Assembly (NCBI GenBank): GCA_007121075.1
Contig: SKMK01000024.1
Span: 17,813 to 81,812, forward strand
Length of the DNA: 64,000 bases
Direction: 5' to 3'
From: Syntrophomonadaceae bacterium
GTDB lineage: Bacteria; Bacillota; Dethiobacteria; DTU022
A program made the translations under genes and the position numbers. Below the pieces are notes generated by a model. The model did not search any database and was not told where the DNA came from. It saw only the letters and a program-made list of their open reading frames with translations. Shown here in pieces: positions 26,101-34,153 of the stretch (position 1 is its first letter; the number at the start of each line of letters is the position of its first letter).

Positions 26101-26739
26101 TTACAAACTTTTACCGGTGTTTTCCCTGATCAGGGCACTCAGTTTTTTGGCTGCCGCCTCGGGATTGGTGGCGGAACAGAGGGCTGAAACTACGGCAATG
26201 CAGTCCGCGCCGGCCCTGACCACTTCGGCTATATTAGCTTCATTTAAACCGCCGATGGCGACCAGGTTGTGGTGGGAGTTTTTTCGCACCCAGGCCATGC
26301 CGGAAAGGTTCCAGCTGCCCTTTGTGTCGGTTTTGGTCGGAGTTTCAAATATCGGGCTGACTCCCAGGTAATCGGCATCGTACTGTTCGGCTCTATGGAC
26401 CTGTTCTTCATTTTCTACGGAAACCCCGATGATAGCATCCGGGCCGAGCAGTTTTCTGGCCATTTCATACGGCATATCTTCCTGGCCAACATGGACTCCG
26501 TCTGCTCTCACAGCCATGGCCACATCAACGCGGTCGTTGATGATCAGGGGGACATTGTGCGCGGCCAGGATTTCTTTGATCCGGAAGGCTTCGTCGATAA
26601 AGTCCCGGGTGGGAAGATCTTTTTCCCGGAGCTGGACTATGGAGACGCCACCTTTAACACACTGTTCAACCACTTTTTCCAGGGGCCTTCCCAGGCACAA
26701 ATCCCGATCTGTTACTAGATAAAGGCCGCTAATTTTCAT
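26101..26739 (-). CDS. thiE: Thiamine-phosphate synthase
   Basis: ThiE joins HMP-PP and HET-P to thiamine phosphate in the cytosol. It has GLYLVTDRDLCLGRPL, VSIVQLREKDLPTRDF, PLIINDRVDVAMAVRADGVH, VGQEDMPYEMARKLLGPDAI and the late LVAIGGLNEANIAEVVRAGA. The 212-residue length is normal. Its start overlaps the thiM stop (TAATG), so translation is coupled. It is under the TPP riboswitch upstream of thiM. Confidence 0.95.
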   Translation of the reverse strand: MKISGLYLVTDRDLCLGRPLEKVVEQCVKGGVSIVQLREKDLPTRDFIDEAFRIKEILAAHNVPLIINDRVDVAMAVRADGVHVGQEDMPYEMARKLLGPDAIIGVSVENEEQVHRAEQYDADYLGVSPIFETPTKTDTKGSWNLSGMAWVRKNSHHNLVAIGGLNEANIAEVVRAGADCIAVVSALCSATNPEAAAKKLSALIRENTGKSL

Positions 26740-27542
26740 TACTCCACCCTCAGCTTTCCTCTCAGATCTTCAAAAGTCATGTTGTAGAGGGCATCCAGGA
26801 AAGCAATTTGAAAGCTGCCGGGCCCCCTGCAGTAATCTGAATCGGCGGCCAGTTCACCGGTGATACCCATGGTAGCCATGGCCCCGGCGGTAGCCTTAAG
26901 CGGAGAAGGATTTACGGAGGCAAAAGCGGCGCAAAGCACCGTAGCGGTGCAGCCCAGGGCGGTCACCTTTGGCATCAGGTGGTGGCCGTTATGGACTTTA
27001 ACGGTGTTGTTGCCGTCAAGGATGTAATCAACTGCGCCGCTGATGCAAACAGTTGATCCGTAAGTTTCCACCAGGCTTTTGGCGGACTCCAATGCCGACT
27101 CCGAGGATTCGGTGCTGTCGACTCCCCGGGTAGTCGCGGCCGAGGCTGCGGCGGCGTTAATTTCAGAAGCGTTGCCCCTGATGATTGTCGGTGGGCCGGA
27201 AGGGAAAAGGACATGAATAGCATTGTTGCGCAAACCGGTGGCTCCGGCTCCGACCGGGTCAAATACGATAGGGATGCCGGATGATTTGGCTTTTTCGATG
27301 GCCAGCTTCATGGCCCTGATCCAGGGGTCGCTTAACGTCCCGATGTTTACGACCAGGGCTCCGGCAATTTCCAGCATATCTTCCACTTCGTTTTCGGCGT
27401 GGGCCATTACCGGTGAAGCGCCCAGGGCCAGCAAGGCATTGGCGGTGTTGTTCATGGCCACGTAATTGGTGATGCTGTGGACCAGGGGCACTTTCTCCCT
27501 GATCGTCGCAATATCCTGCCATACACTTTCTGAGGTAATCAT
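26739..27542 (-). CDS. thiM: Hydroxyethylthiazole kinase
   Basis: ThiM phosphorylates 4-methyl-5-hydroxyethylthiazole in thiamine salvage. It has VPLVHSITNYVAMNNTANAL, LGASPVMAHAENEVEDM, PIVFDPVGAGATGLR and the catalytic Cys in the MPKVTALGCTATVL segment. The 267-residue length is normal. It is the first gene of a thiM-thiE unit and is preceded by a TPP riboswitch with a terminator. The start ATG at 27542 is close to a GGAGGAG ribosome site. Confidence 0.95.
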   Translation of the reverse strand: MITSESVWQDIATIREKVPLVHSITNYVAMNNTANALLALGASPVMAHAENEVEDMLEIAGALVVNIGTLSDPWIRAMKLAIEKAKSSGIPIVFDPVGAGATGLRNNAIHVLFPSGPPTIIRGNASEINAAAASAATTRGVDSTESSESALESAKSLVETYGSTVCISGAVDYILDGNNTVKVHNGHHLMPKVTALGCTATVLCAAFASVNPSPLKATAGAMATMGITGELAADSDYCRGPGSFQIAFLDALYNMTFEDLRGKLRVE

Positions 27543-27621
27543 GGTTTAAACTGTTCTCCTCCTTCTTGATTCAAGTGATATTTTGTAAAGGGGAGCTCGC
27601 CGGGGCAGATAAAGGGAAGGC

Positions 27622-27762
27622 GAATAACAAAAACCACCCTATCCGGGTGGTTTTCTGCCGCCTGCTCCCTCCGCCGGCATTATCCGGATCAGGTTTCTCG
27701 GTCACCCCCACAGCAATTTACAAGAGAGTATCTCAGCCTGGTTTGTCCAAGCTCCCGCTTTT
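27622..27762 (-). promoter_or_regulatory. TPP riboswitch with intrinsic terminator, upstream of thiM
   Basis: On the minus strand the aptamer shows GGGAGC near 27756, CTGAGA at about 27737, the ACCTGATCCGGATAATGCC core at about 27673-27694, and GGAGGGAGC at the 3' end (about 27663-27671). These are the universally conserved thiamine-pyrophosphate-sensing elements. A terminator stem, AAAACCACCC with GGGTGGTTTT (27630-27654), followed by TGTTATT, lies between aptamer and gene. TPP binding should stop transcription of thiM-thiE. Confidence 0.93.
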
Positions 27763-27956
27763 ACAACCTTTATTTATCTTTATATTACGTTGTTTTTCTT
27801 AAAAAGTCAACATTTCGAATTGCATCCCGGAAAGCCCCTTTTTCCATTTTTAAAGGTGCAGGGGTTGCTTAGTGGATCGCGAATACATATTAAACAGCAG
27901 CAAATATCTATGAAAACATTACGGCAATGGGTCAATGTCGGTGGAGGTGGCTGGTT

Positions 27957-29300
27957 ATGGGTGAAGGGCCTTTGGATAATGAACCCCGGCAGGAGGATGA
28001 AAATGTAGGGCAGGCTAGAAATAAATTTTCCTATGCGAAGATCTGGTGGATTGGTTTTGGTTTCCTGGGAGTGCAGCTGGCATTTACCACTTACAATGCC
28101 TTCCTGCCTTTAATGTACCGAACTTTTATCGAGTCAAGGGCTTTAATCGGCCTGTTAATGGGAACCGACAACCTGATTGGCCTGCTGTTGATCCCCGTAG
28201 TCGGGGCCTGGTCCGACCGGGTCAATTCCCCGCTGGGGCGCAGGCTTCCTTTTGTTTTGGTCGCCCTTCCCGTGGCGGCGCTGACCTTTTTTGCCATTCC
28301 TTTTGCTTCAGTTATGCTCTGGACCCTGATTATAACTGAGATACTGTTTACCACGGCCATGCATTCCTATCGTGGGCCGGTTATCTCCCTGATGCCCGAT
28401 CACACTCCCCCGGAAAAACGTTCTGCCTCAAACGGGATTATCAATCTGATGGGCGGAGTTGGAACCCTGATTGCTTTCGGAGGCCTATCGCTGATTTATG
28501 ATATTGACCCGCGGTTGACTTTCGGGATCGGAGCGTTGATCCTGCTTTTGACCCTGGTGATAGTGTTTAAAAAAGCCGACCGTCACCCACCCTATATTGA
28601 CAATTCGCCTGTGGAATCGAAAAACCCGATCCTGGAAGCGGCCAGGGGAATCCGGGTTCTGTTCAGCCCTGCTTATTTCGGCCAGTTTTTGGTCCTGGCG
28701 GCGATGCTTTCCTACTTTATCGGTTTTGCCGGGCTCGATGCCATGTTCCCGATTTACGGCGTGGAGACGCTGGGCTTGACTGAAGGCCGGGCTGCTTTTA
28801 TCCTGACTACTTTTGCCGGCTCTTTCCTGGTGTTTGCCCTTTTAGCCGGCTGGATTGGAACCCGTGTGGGTAAGGTTCCGACTATGCTGCTGGGGCTTTC
28901 CATCGTCCCGGTTTTGTTCTTCGTCGCCATACCGGTGCGCAACCCGGTAATACTGGGTGCTATTTTTGTGGTGGCCGGCTTTGCCTGGGCCCTGGTCAAT
29001 GTACAGGCCATGCCCTTGATTGCCGACCTGGGGGGGCGAGATCGGGTGGGTTTTTATGTTGGCCTATATTATATTTTTACCATGTTTGGGCAGATGATCG
29101 GGCCCTTCGTGCTCGGTTCAGCCATGGACCTGATGGGCAATCACGGTATGTTTGTGGCCGGGGCCGTGGTTTATGCCCTCGGGTTTGTGCTGCTTAGGGC
29201 CGGATACAAAAGGCTCGGCGCCGATCCGGAAGAACTGGCCCGCACAAGCCAGCTTGATCAGTTCGAGGCTGAGGTGGGGGAAGCTGCCAGGGGCAGCTAA
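27957..29300 (+). CDS. MFS transporter (GPH / SLC45-like)
   Basis: Twelve hydrophobic segments over 448 residues make a Major Facilitator carrier. The loop between TM2 and TM3, GAWSDRVNSPLGRRLPFVLV, is the hallmark of the glycoside-pentoside-hexuronide and SLC45-like sugar group. Later comes the second-half version, AGWIGTRVGKVPTM. The substrate is unknown, probably a sugar or glycoside taken up with a cation. I start at the ATG at 27957, since GGAGGTGG lies 7 bases upstream; a frame start at 27927 has no such site. The upstream 190 bases to the TPP riboswitch show no other gene. Confidence 0.85.
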   Translation: MGEGPLDNEPRQEDENVGQARNKFSYAKIWWIGFGFLGVQLAFTTYNAFLPLMYRTFIESRALIGLLMGTDNLIGLLLIPVVGAWSDRVNSPLGRRLPFVLVALPVAALTFFAIPFASVMLWTLIITEILFTTAMHSYRGPVISLMPDHTPPEKRSASNGIINLMGGVGTLIAFGGLSLIYDIDPRLTFGIGALILLLTLVIVFKKADRHPPYIDNSPVESKNPILEAARGIRVLFSPAYFGQFLVLAAMLSYFIGFAGLDAMFPIYGVETLGLTEGRAAFILTTFAGSFLVFALLAGWIGTRVGKVPTMLLGLSIVPVLFFVAIPVRNPVILGAIFVVAGFAWALVNVQAMPLIADLGGRDRVGFYVGLYYIFTMFGQMIGPFVLGSAMDLMGNHGMFVAGAVVYALGFVLLRAGYKRLGADPEELARTSQLDQFEAEVGEAARGS

Positions 29301-29440
29301 TATAACCCGGGCCGCCTTAAGGGAGGCAGCATTACCTGGATTGTTCCACCGGTTATTATGCAGGCGCCGCTATGGTTTACAGGCGATATAAGGCGGATTA
29401 GCCATTAATGAATCCGAATCAGAATATTTGAGGTCAAATG

Positions 29441-30190
29441 TCACTGCAGTATTTTTTTCAGTTCCTGCGGAAAATCGGTAATAATAGCCTCAATGTTTTC
29501 AGAAGCCAGATACTTCATTTGTTCTGGATCATTTACTGCCCAGGGATAAAGGGGGATGCTGTGAGCCCTGAAGCCGGCCAGTAGATCCGGGTCCTGCAGG
29601 TAGTAAAAGAGGGGATGGACGGAATAGCAACCCAGGAAACGGGCATAGTGCCAGGGCTCTTTTATTTCTTCCAGGTAGATGATGCCGGTGCGGATGGATG
29701 GGTTCAACCGGCGGCAGTTGACCAGGCTCTCGGCATTGAAGGAAGAAATAATGACTTTTTCTTCGAGGCTGTAAGTGGCGATCTGCTTTAGGACCGCTTC
29801 TTCCAGGCCAGGATAAGTGGTGAAGCGGTTTTTTAACTCTATATCAAAAAGCGGGCAGCTGTCCTTGTAGGTGGTTAGGACTTCTTCCAGGGTGGGCACA
29901 GCCGCACCTTTGAATTCAGAGGTAAACCATGATCCGGCATCAAAGGTTTTAAGTTCAGCCAGGGTAAGTTCCTTAACCGGCCCTGCGCCGGAGGTGGTGC
30001 GTTCCGCGCTCTCGTCGTGGATTACTACCGGGATGTTATCTTTGCTCAACTGAACGTCGAATTCGAGGCCGTCGGCACCGATCTCGAGCGCCAGATCGAA
30101 AGCCGCAAAGGTGTTTTCGGGGGCCAGGGAAGAAGCCCCGCGGTGAGCAATATTTAGGGTGCGATTTTCAGGGCCGCGAATAGTGATCAA
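29441..30190 (-). CDS. Glycerophosphodiester phosphodiesterase
   Basis: GDPD enzymes cut glycerophosphodiesters into glycerol-3-phosphate and an alcohol. The 249-residue TIM-barrel protein has NIAHRGASSLAPENTFAAF with the catalytic HR-x-x-x-x-x-x-E-N-T, then GLEFDVQLSKDNIPVVIHDE with the metal Glu-Asp and the second catalytic His. It lacks a signal peptide, so it is cytosolic (UgpQ-like) rather than secreted GlpQ. It is divergent from the HAD gene with a ~100-base intergenic region. Confidence 0.93.
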   Translation of the reverse strand: MITIRGPENRTLNIAHRGASSLAPENTFAAFDLALEIGADGLEFDVQLSKDNIPVVIHDESAERTTSGAGPVKELTLAELKTFDAGSWFTSEFKGAAVPTLEEVLTTYKDSCPLFDIELKNRFTTYPGLEEAVLKQIATYSLEEKVIISSFNAESLVNCRRLNPSIRTGIIYLEEIKEPWHYARFLGCYSVHPLFYYLQDPDLLAGFRAHSIPLYPWAVNDPEQMKYLASENIEAIITDFPQELKKILQ

Positions 30191-30296
30191 CTCCTGGGCA
30201 AATCATGTCCGGGCTGTTATTACGGACTTGTTCCATCGCCGTTATTATACTAGAGCAGGGGAAATAAGCAAGAAAAAGATCCGGGTTGGTGAACTG

Positions 30297-31085
30297 ATGA
30301 AGAAGCTGCAAGCGGTTGAGTTTTTTTTACTCGATTTGGACGGAACTATTTATCTTGGCAACGAATTAGTCGCCGGGGCACAAAGGTTTTTGAGGGTTCT
30401 GAAGGAGTGTAATAAAAAGACGATTTTTTTAACCAATAACAGCTCAAAGAACCGGTACAGCTACCGGGACAAATTGCAGAAATTGGGTATTGAGGTCAGC
30501 CCGGAACAGATTTTTACTTCCGGTGAGGCCACTGTACTCTACCTGAACCGCGAAAAACCGGGGGCAAAGGTTTTTTTGCTCGGGACCCCTCTTTTGGGCG
30601 AAGAGTTCAGGAATGCCGGTTTCGAATTAATTGATCAGGGGACCCCCGACTATGTGATTCTAGGTTTTGACACGACTCTGACTTATGAAAAGCTGTGGAA
30701 AGCGTGCGATTACATCCGGGATGGGGCAGCCTATATCGCCACCCATCCTGATCTTAACTGCCCGGTGGGAGAAGGCAGGTATATGCCCGACGCGGGAGCG
30801 ATGATCAAGTTTATAGAGGCCTCAACCGGAAAAACTCCCCTTGTGATCGGTAAACCGAACCTGCATATGATCGACAGCCTTTGCAGCAAGTATGAATTTG
30901 AAAGAGATAAGGCGGCCGTGGTCGGGGACAGACTTTATACCGACATCCAGCTGGGCATAAATGCCGGTATGATTACGGTCCTGGTTTTAAGCGGGGAAAC
31001 AACTGTGGAGCAGTACCGTTCTTCAAAAGTCAAAGCATCATATGTTTATCCCTCGGTTCAAGAGCTGGCCAAAGAAATTAAATAG
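30297..31085 (+). CDS. HAD-IIA family hydrolase (NagD/p-nitrophenyl phosphatase-like)
   Basis: It has DLDGTIYLGNELVAGA (motif I), IFLTNNSSKNRYSY (motif II), the C2B cap, VIGKPNLHMIDSL (Lys, motif III) and AVVGDRLYTDIQLGINAGM (motif IV), all catalytic residues present. NagD-type enzymes are broad sugar- or nucleotide-phosphatases. The ATG at 30297 gives the family N-terminus (LQAVEFFLLDLDG); an upstream in-frame start at 30159 would reach into the divergent GDPD gene and is rejected. A TATACT -10-like box lies near 30245. A terminator follows. Confidence 0.9.
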   Translation: MKKLQAVEFFLLDLDGTIYLGNELVAGAQRFLRVLKECNKKTIFLTNNSSKNRYSYRDKLQKLGIEVSPEQIFTSGEATVLYLNREKPGAKVFLLGTPLLGEEFRNAGFELIDQGTPDYVILGFDTTLTYEKLWKACDYIRDGAAYIATHPDLNCPVGEGRYMPDAGAMIKFIEASTGKTPLVIGKPNLHMIDSLCSKYEFERDKAAVVGDRLYTDIQLGINAGMITVLVLSGETTVEQYRSSKVKASYVYPSVQELAKEIK

Positions 31086-31088
31086 AAA

Positions 31089-31111
31089 ACAGGCTGTTTC
31101 AAACAGCCTGT
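31089..31111. terminator. Bidirectional terminator between HAD and selenoprotein genes
   Basis: ACAGGCTG (31089-31096) and CAGCCTGT (31104-31111) form a perfect 8-bp stem with a 7-base loop. On the minus strand it is followed by TTTTCTATTT, and on the plus strand by AGTATTT. Confidence 0.7.
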
Positions 31112-31116
31112 AGTAT

Positions 31117-31392
31117 TTACATCTCGTCTATCTTCAACCACTTCCAGCGCAGGAAACCTGCCAGATCTATTGTGATCTGCTTGTTGAGAAGTGAATTGCT
31201 GACATAGACTTTTATACCGTCAAACTCCCGGATCGAATAGTTTGCAGTGTTGCTTGGTTTGCCCTCGCGCACGGCGGTTTCAATCTGCCCGCCGCATCAC
31301 CCGCCTATTCCCTGGTACTGGTAAAGGGTAAATTCCCGGGCCAGTTTTGGCATATACTCAAGGGCCTTCGGGGTTACCGATACTTTGGCCAC
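31117..31392 (-). CDS. Small HesB-like/CC-Se-motif selenoprotein with an in-frame UGA (Sec32)
   Basis: A GTG at 31392, behind GGAGGAG, opens a 91-residue frame on the minus strand that passes through one TGA at 31299-31297 (codon 32) and ends at TAA 31119-31117. With the TGA read as selenocysteine the context is QYQGIGG-Sec-CGGQIETAVREG, the motif of HesB/IscA-like or CC/Se proteins, in which the position is Cys or Sec. The frame is continuous on both sides of the TGA, with a matched C-terminal part (GIKVYVSNSLLNKQITIDLA). A GC-rich hairpin directly after the TGA could be a bacterial SECIS. A normal gene finder would call two short pieces or nothing. The role may be iron-sulfur or redox-related. 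Confidence 0.82.
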
Positions 31393-31576
31393 GATTGCTC
31401 CTCCTTTTCTATTAAAATCTACTAATATTATAGAATAAATAGGGATATAATGTCAACTAAATAAGTCAGCCCGTCCTGCCATTTACTTTTCAGGGGTGGG
31501 AGAGCTGTGATAATGCCGAACAATTATGGTTAAAACTGCCATTACACTGGAAAGGCATTCCGGCCGGGGGTAGGGT

Positions 31577-32101
31577 TCAGGATTCATCCTTTGGAGAGAT
31601 GCCTTTTTCGAGGAGTATTTCCGCCGTCCAGCAGGCTACCTGGCCCGAAACATTGGTGCACTTGTCATCATGGCCGCCGGCTTTCTCAAACTTTTGGTAG
31701 TCTTCGGGATCCCACAGCTTATAAGAGCGGCCGACAACATTCTTTTGGACTTCAGCGCAGGTTACTCCTCCGAACTCTTTGGTAAATTTCTGGTGGAGCT
31801 GCCGGGAGTAAGAGAAGTTTTTCTTGCGGGCGGCAGTTTTTTGCCCGAACTGCGATCTTTCCCGCCCGTAATAACTGCTGATCGCGGCCAGGCCCCCGAC
31901 CAGGGCTCCGCAGGTTCCCTCCCCGCTGAGTGCCCCTCCTCCGGCAAAGGCGTGAGCCGCTTTTATGACTGGATCGTCAATACCGTCAAAGAAATCCTGC
32001 AGGGCGGCCAGGACTGCCTGGGGGCAGGCCCCGTATTTTCCCTCGTATTCATAGGCCCGGTTGTAAATATCCTCCAATAGCTGCCGGTGGTCTTCTGCCA
32101 T
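31577..32101 (-). CDS. C_GCAxxG_C_C family redox-active protein
   Basis: This is a Cys-containing soluble protein of 174 residues. It shows YGACPQAVLAALQDFFD (a variant of the GCA-x-x-G box), then AHAFAGGGALSGEGTCGALVGGL and a C-terminal CTNVSGQVACWTAEILL pair of cysteines. Such proteins are widespread in anaerobes near redox and metal genes and are thought to bind a metal or form thiol redox pairs; no activity is known. The ATG at 32101 follows AAGGAGC. It is next to the selenoprotein gene on the same strand, although an unrelated 180-base gap with a promoter-like AT-rich region lies between. Confidence 0.85.
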   Translation of the reverse strand: MAEDHRQLLEDIYNRAYEYEGKYGACPQAVLAALQDFFDGIDDPVIKAAHAFAGGGALSGEGTCGALVGGLAAISSYYGRERSQFGQKTAARKKNFSYSRQLHQKFTKEFGGVTCAEVQKNVVGRSYKLWDPEDYQKFEKAGGHDDKCTNVSGQVACWTAEILLEKGISPKDES

Positions 32102-32368
32102 CTCGATCTGCTCCTTTTGAGGTTTTTTAGTGCTTATTTTATATTCTTTTTCAGGTCCGCATCTCCTTTAAAAAGTTTTCGGAAACAGCAATGGTTGATG
32201 GGGAAGGTTTTTTTGTTCAAAGCTATTTTTGAGGATTGCTTATGCTAAACGGAAAGATTCTTGTCGAATTTGTATCCCTCCCCGGTGTGGCAGGAACCGG
32301 TTGGCAGGGTGTTGAATTTTATTTTTAAGTAGCCGTAACAGAAGTTACTTGTAGAGGAGGGGAAGGTC
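32102..32368. other. Intergenic region with a possible 28-codon upstream frame
   Basis: This 267-base region is A/T-rich, with T runs near 32120-32145 and 32208-32216. A 28-codon frame (32242-32328, MLNGKILVEFVSLPGVAGTG and so on) is preceded by GAGGA and could be a leader peptide for the next gene, but its coding status is unsupported. No riboswitch motif was recognised. Confidence 0.25.
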
Positions 32369-34117
32369 ATTAAATATGCGGACTTAATCTGCCAGGCCAG
32401 AGATGAAATAAGGAATAACGGACCTGTTATTGATGATATCAGGAGCGAGGCGGTAAAGCTTGGTACCAGCATCAAAATAGGGCGGACCGCCTTTTTTGAT
32501 GAAATGGGAGTATCATCGGAACTTGAATATAAAAGGCAGGCCATGAAAGAGAAACGGATCATGGTTCATGCCCATATTGGAATGAGCAGTTGGGAGGCGA
32601 CAGCCGAGGCCCTGAAAAAACTGTATTTTGAGGCAAAGGAAAGGGGCGTCCAGGTAGACCGTTACGGGTTGTGCCTGGACCGGAGAATGGGGTTACCGCG
32701 GCAACTGCGTCGCAGGGTCCCTGCAGAAACAGGACCAACCCTGGAAAACCCGGAAGACTGGTTGGAAGTAGCCAATCTGGTCCCGATCCAGCCTCACCTG
32801 GGAGACTCGATGATCGGGTTTCCAGCTTCGGCAGAAAACACTCTGCTGGCCCTGCAGGCCGGGGTAACCACAATCGGGAACCTTTCCCAGTATTTTTCAA
32901 TGCAGGCGCCGATGTGGCGTGACCAGCTTGAAACCGCCGTGGAAACAGTTAAGGCCATGGCCATCATCGGGTTGTTGAGAGAAAAGGGCACCTTGCTCCA
33001 TTCCTACCTGGAAGACGGGCTCGGAGCTCTGTTTTATGATTGTGCCACGGTAGCCGGATGGGCCATGCTGGAAAAGTACCTGGCGGAAGAGTTGCTGGGG
33101 ACAAAACTGACCCACTGTAATGGAGGGTTAACTTCTGATCCGGTTAAAAGAGCCGGATGGATTTTTGCTCTTGATCAGATTCATGACCACGACTGCATCG
33201 GCTCCATGTTTTACGGGGATACCATCTCTTTCACAGATGATTTTGAATGGAACCGGGGGATGGTGGCCGAATATATGCTTTGGGATGCCATGGCCCAGGT
33301 GGCCTGCCCCACCGGGCATGCACTTCATCCTTTGCCGGTCACGGAAGCGGTCCGTGTCCCTTCAGGCGATGAAATACTGGACATCCATATTTTTGCCCGC
33401 CGGGTAATCGGGACGGCCGAAAAAACTGCTCCTTACATCGATTTCAGTAGATCCCGCGAGTTTGCCGCGCGAATGGTAAACGGGGGGAAAGAAGTGTTCC
33501 GCAATGCCCTTGACGGTTTGCAGGAAGCGGGGGTTGATACCCGGAACCCGCTGGAAATGCTTTATGTCCTTAAACAGCTCGGGGCGGCGGCTTTTGAAGA
33601 GCTGTTTGGGGCCGGCAAACCGGGTGAAGGTTTTCCCAGGGGCAGGGTACCCGTGATTCCCACTGATGTATTTGAACATACAAAGGCCAATCAAAAAAAG
33701 CTGTGGAAACAACTATCACCGGAAATGCTTGGCAAAGCCAGTAGCAAATTATTTGTTCTTGCCTCCACCGACGTGCATGAACATGCCCTTTTCCTGCTTC
33801 ACCAGCTTTTACAGCAGGCCGGTGCTGATGTAATTAATCTCGGCCCGGAAATGAATACCGACCAGATCGCTGCGGCAGCGGGACAGTACGACCCCCATGC
33901 CCTGGTGGTCAGCACCCATAATGGGATGGCCCTGGAATATGCACAGAATTTAAAGAAGGAGCTCCAGCAATTAAACTGCCGCGCTCCGGTATTTTTCGGG
34001 GGCAAGTTGAATCAAAAACTCGAAGATCGGGTAATGCCGGTAGACGTGAAAGATGAAATCAAGGAGCTCGGCTTTTACCCCTGCCAAGAAATAAGTGATT
34101 TATTCTTGCTTTTATAG
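32369..34117 (+). CDS. Cobalamin-binding-domain protein, mutase-like (possible AUU start)
   Basis: The C-terminal ~140 residues resemble a B12-binding domain: STDVHEHALFLLHQLLQQ (DxHxxG with Gly replaced by Ala), then AGADVINLGPEMNTDQI and HALVVSTHNG. The N-terminal ~430 residues are a barrel-like domain reminiscent of glutamate mutase E, with VPIQPHLGDSMIGFPASAEN and LTHCNGGLTSDPVKR. It may be an adenosylcobalamin-dependent mutase of unknown substrate. Coding sequence extends in frame upstream of the first ATG (32504), with segments such as YADLICQARDEIRNNG. AGGAGGGG at 32355 sits 6 bases before an ATT at 32369, so I place the start there. If only AUG is used, the protein begins at 32504. 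The gldA-like gene follows at 36 bases. Confidence 0.68.
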   Translation: MKYADLICQARDEIRNNGPVIDDIRSEAVKLGTSIKIGRTAFFDEMGVSSELEYKRQAMKEKRIMVHAHIGMSSWEATAEALKKLYFEAKERGVQVDRYGLCLDRRMGLPRQLRRRVPAETGPTLENPEDWLEVANLVPIQPHLGDSMIGFPASAENTLLALQAGVTTIGNLSQYFSMQAPMWRDQLETAVETVKAMAIIGLLREKGTLLHSYLEDGLGALFYDCATVAGWAMLEKYLAEELLGTKLTHCNGGLTSDPVKRAGWIFALDQIHDHDCIGSMFYGDTISFTDDFEWNRGMVAEYMLWDAMAQVACPTGHALHPLPVTEAVRVPSGDEILDIHIFARRVIGTAEKTAPYIDFSRSREFAARMVNGGKEVFRNALDGLQEAGVDTRNPLEMLYVLKQLGAAAFEELFGAGKPGEGFPRGRVPVIPTDVFEHTKANQKKLWKQLSPEMLGKASSKLFVLASTDVHEHALFLLHQLLQQAGADVINLGPEMNTDQIAAAAGQYDPHALVVSTHNGMALEYAQNLKKELQQLNCRAPVFFGGKLNQKLEDRVMPVDVKDEIKELGFYPCQEISDLFLLL

Positions 34118-34153
34118 AAATTGATCAAGAAGCTTTAACGGGGGGTGTAAGGG

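Noticed and set aside
30159..30296. N-terminal extension of the HAD-IIA gene to 30159
   Set aside because: It overlaps the divergent GDPD gene, its translation has no HAD match, and the family N-terminus fits the ATG at 30297.
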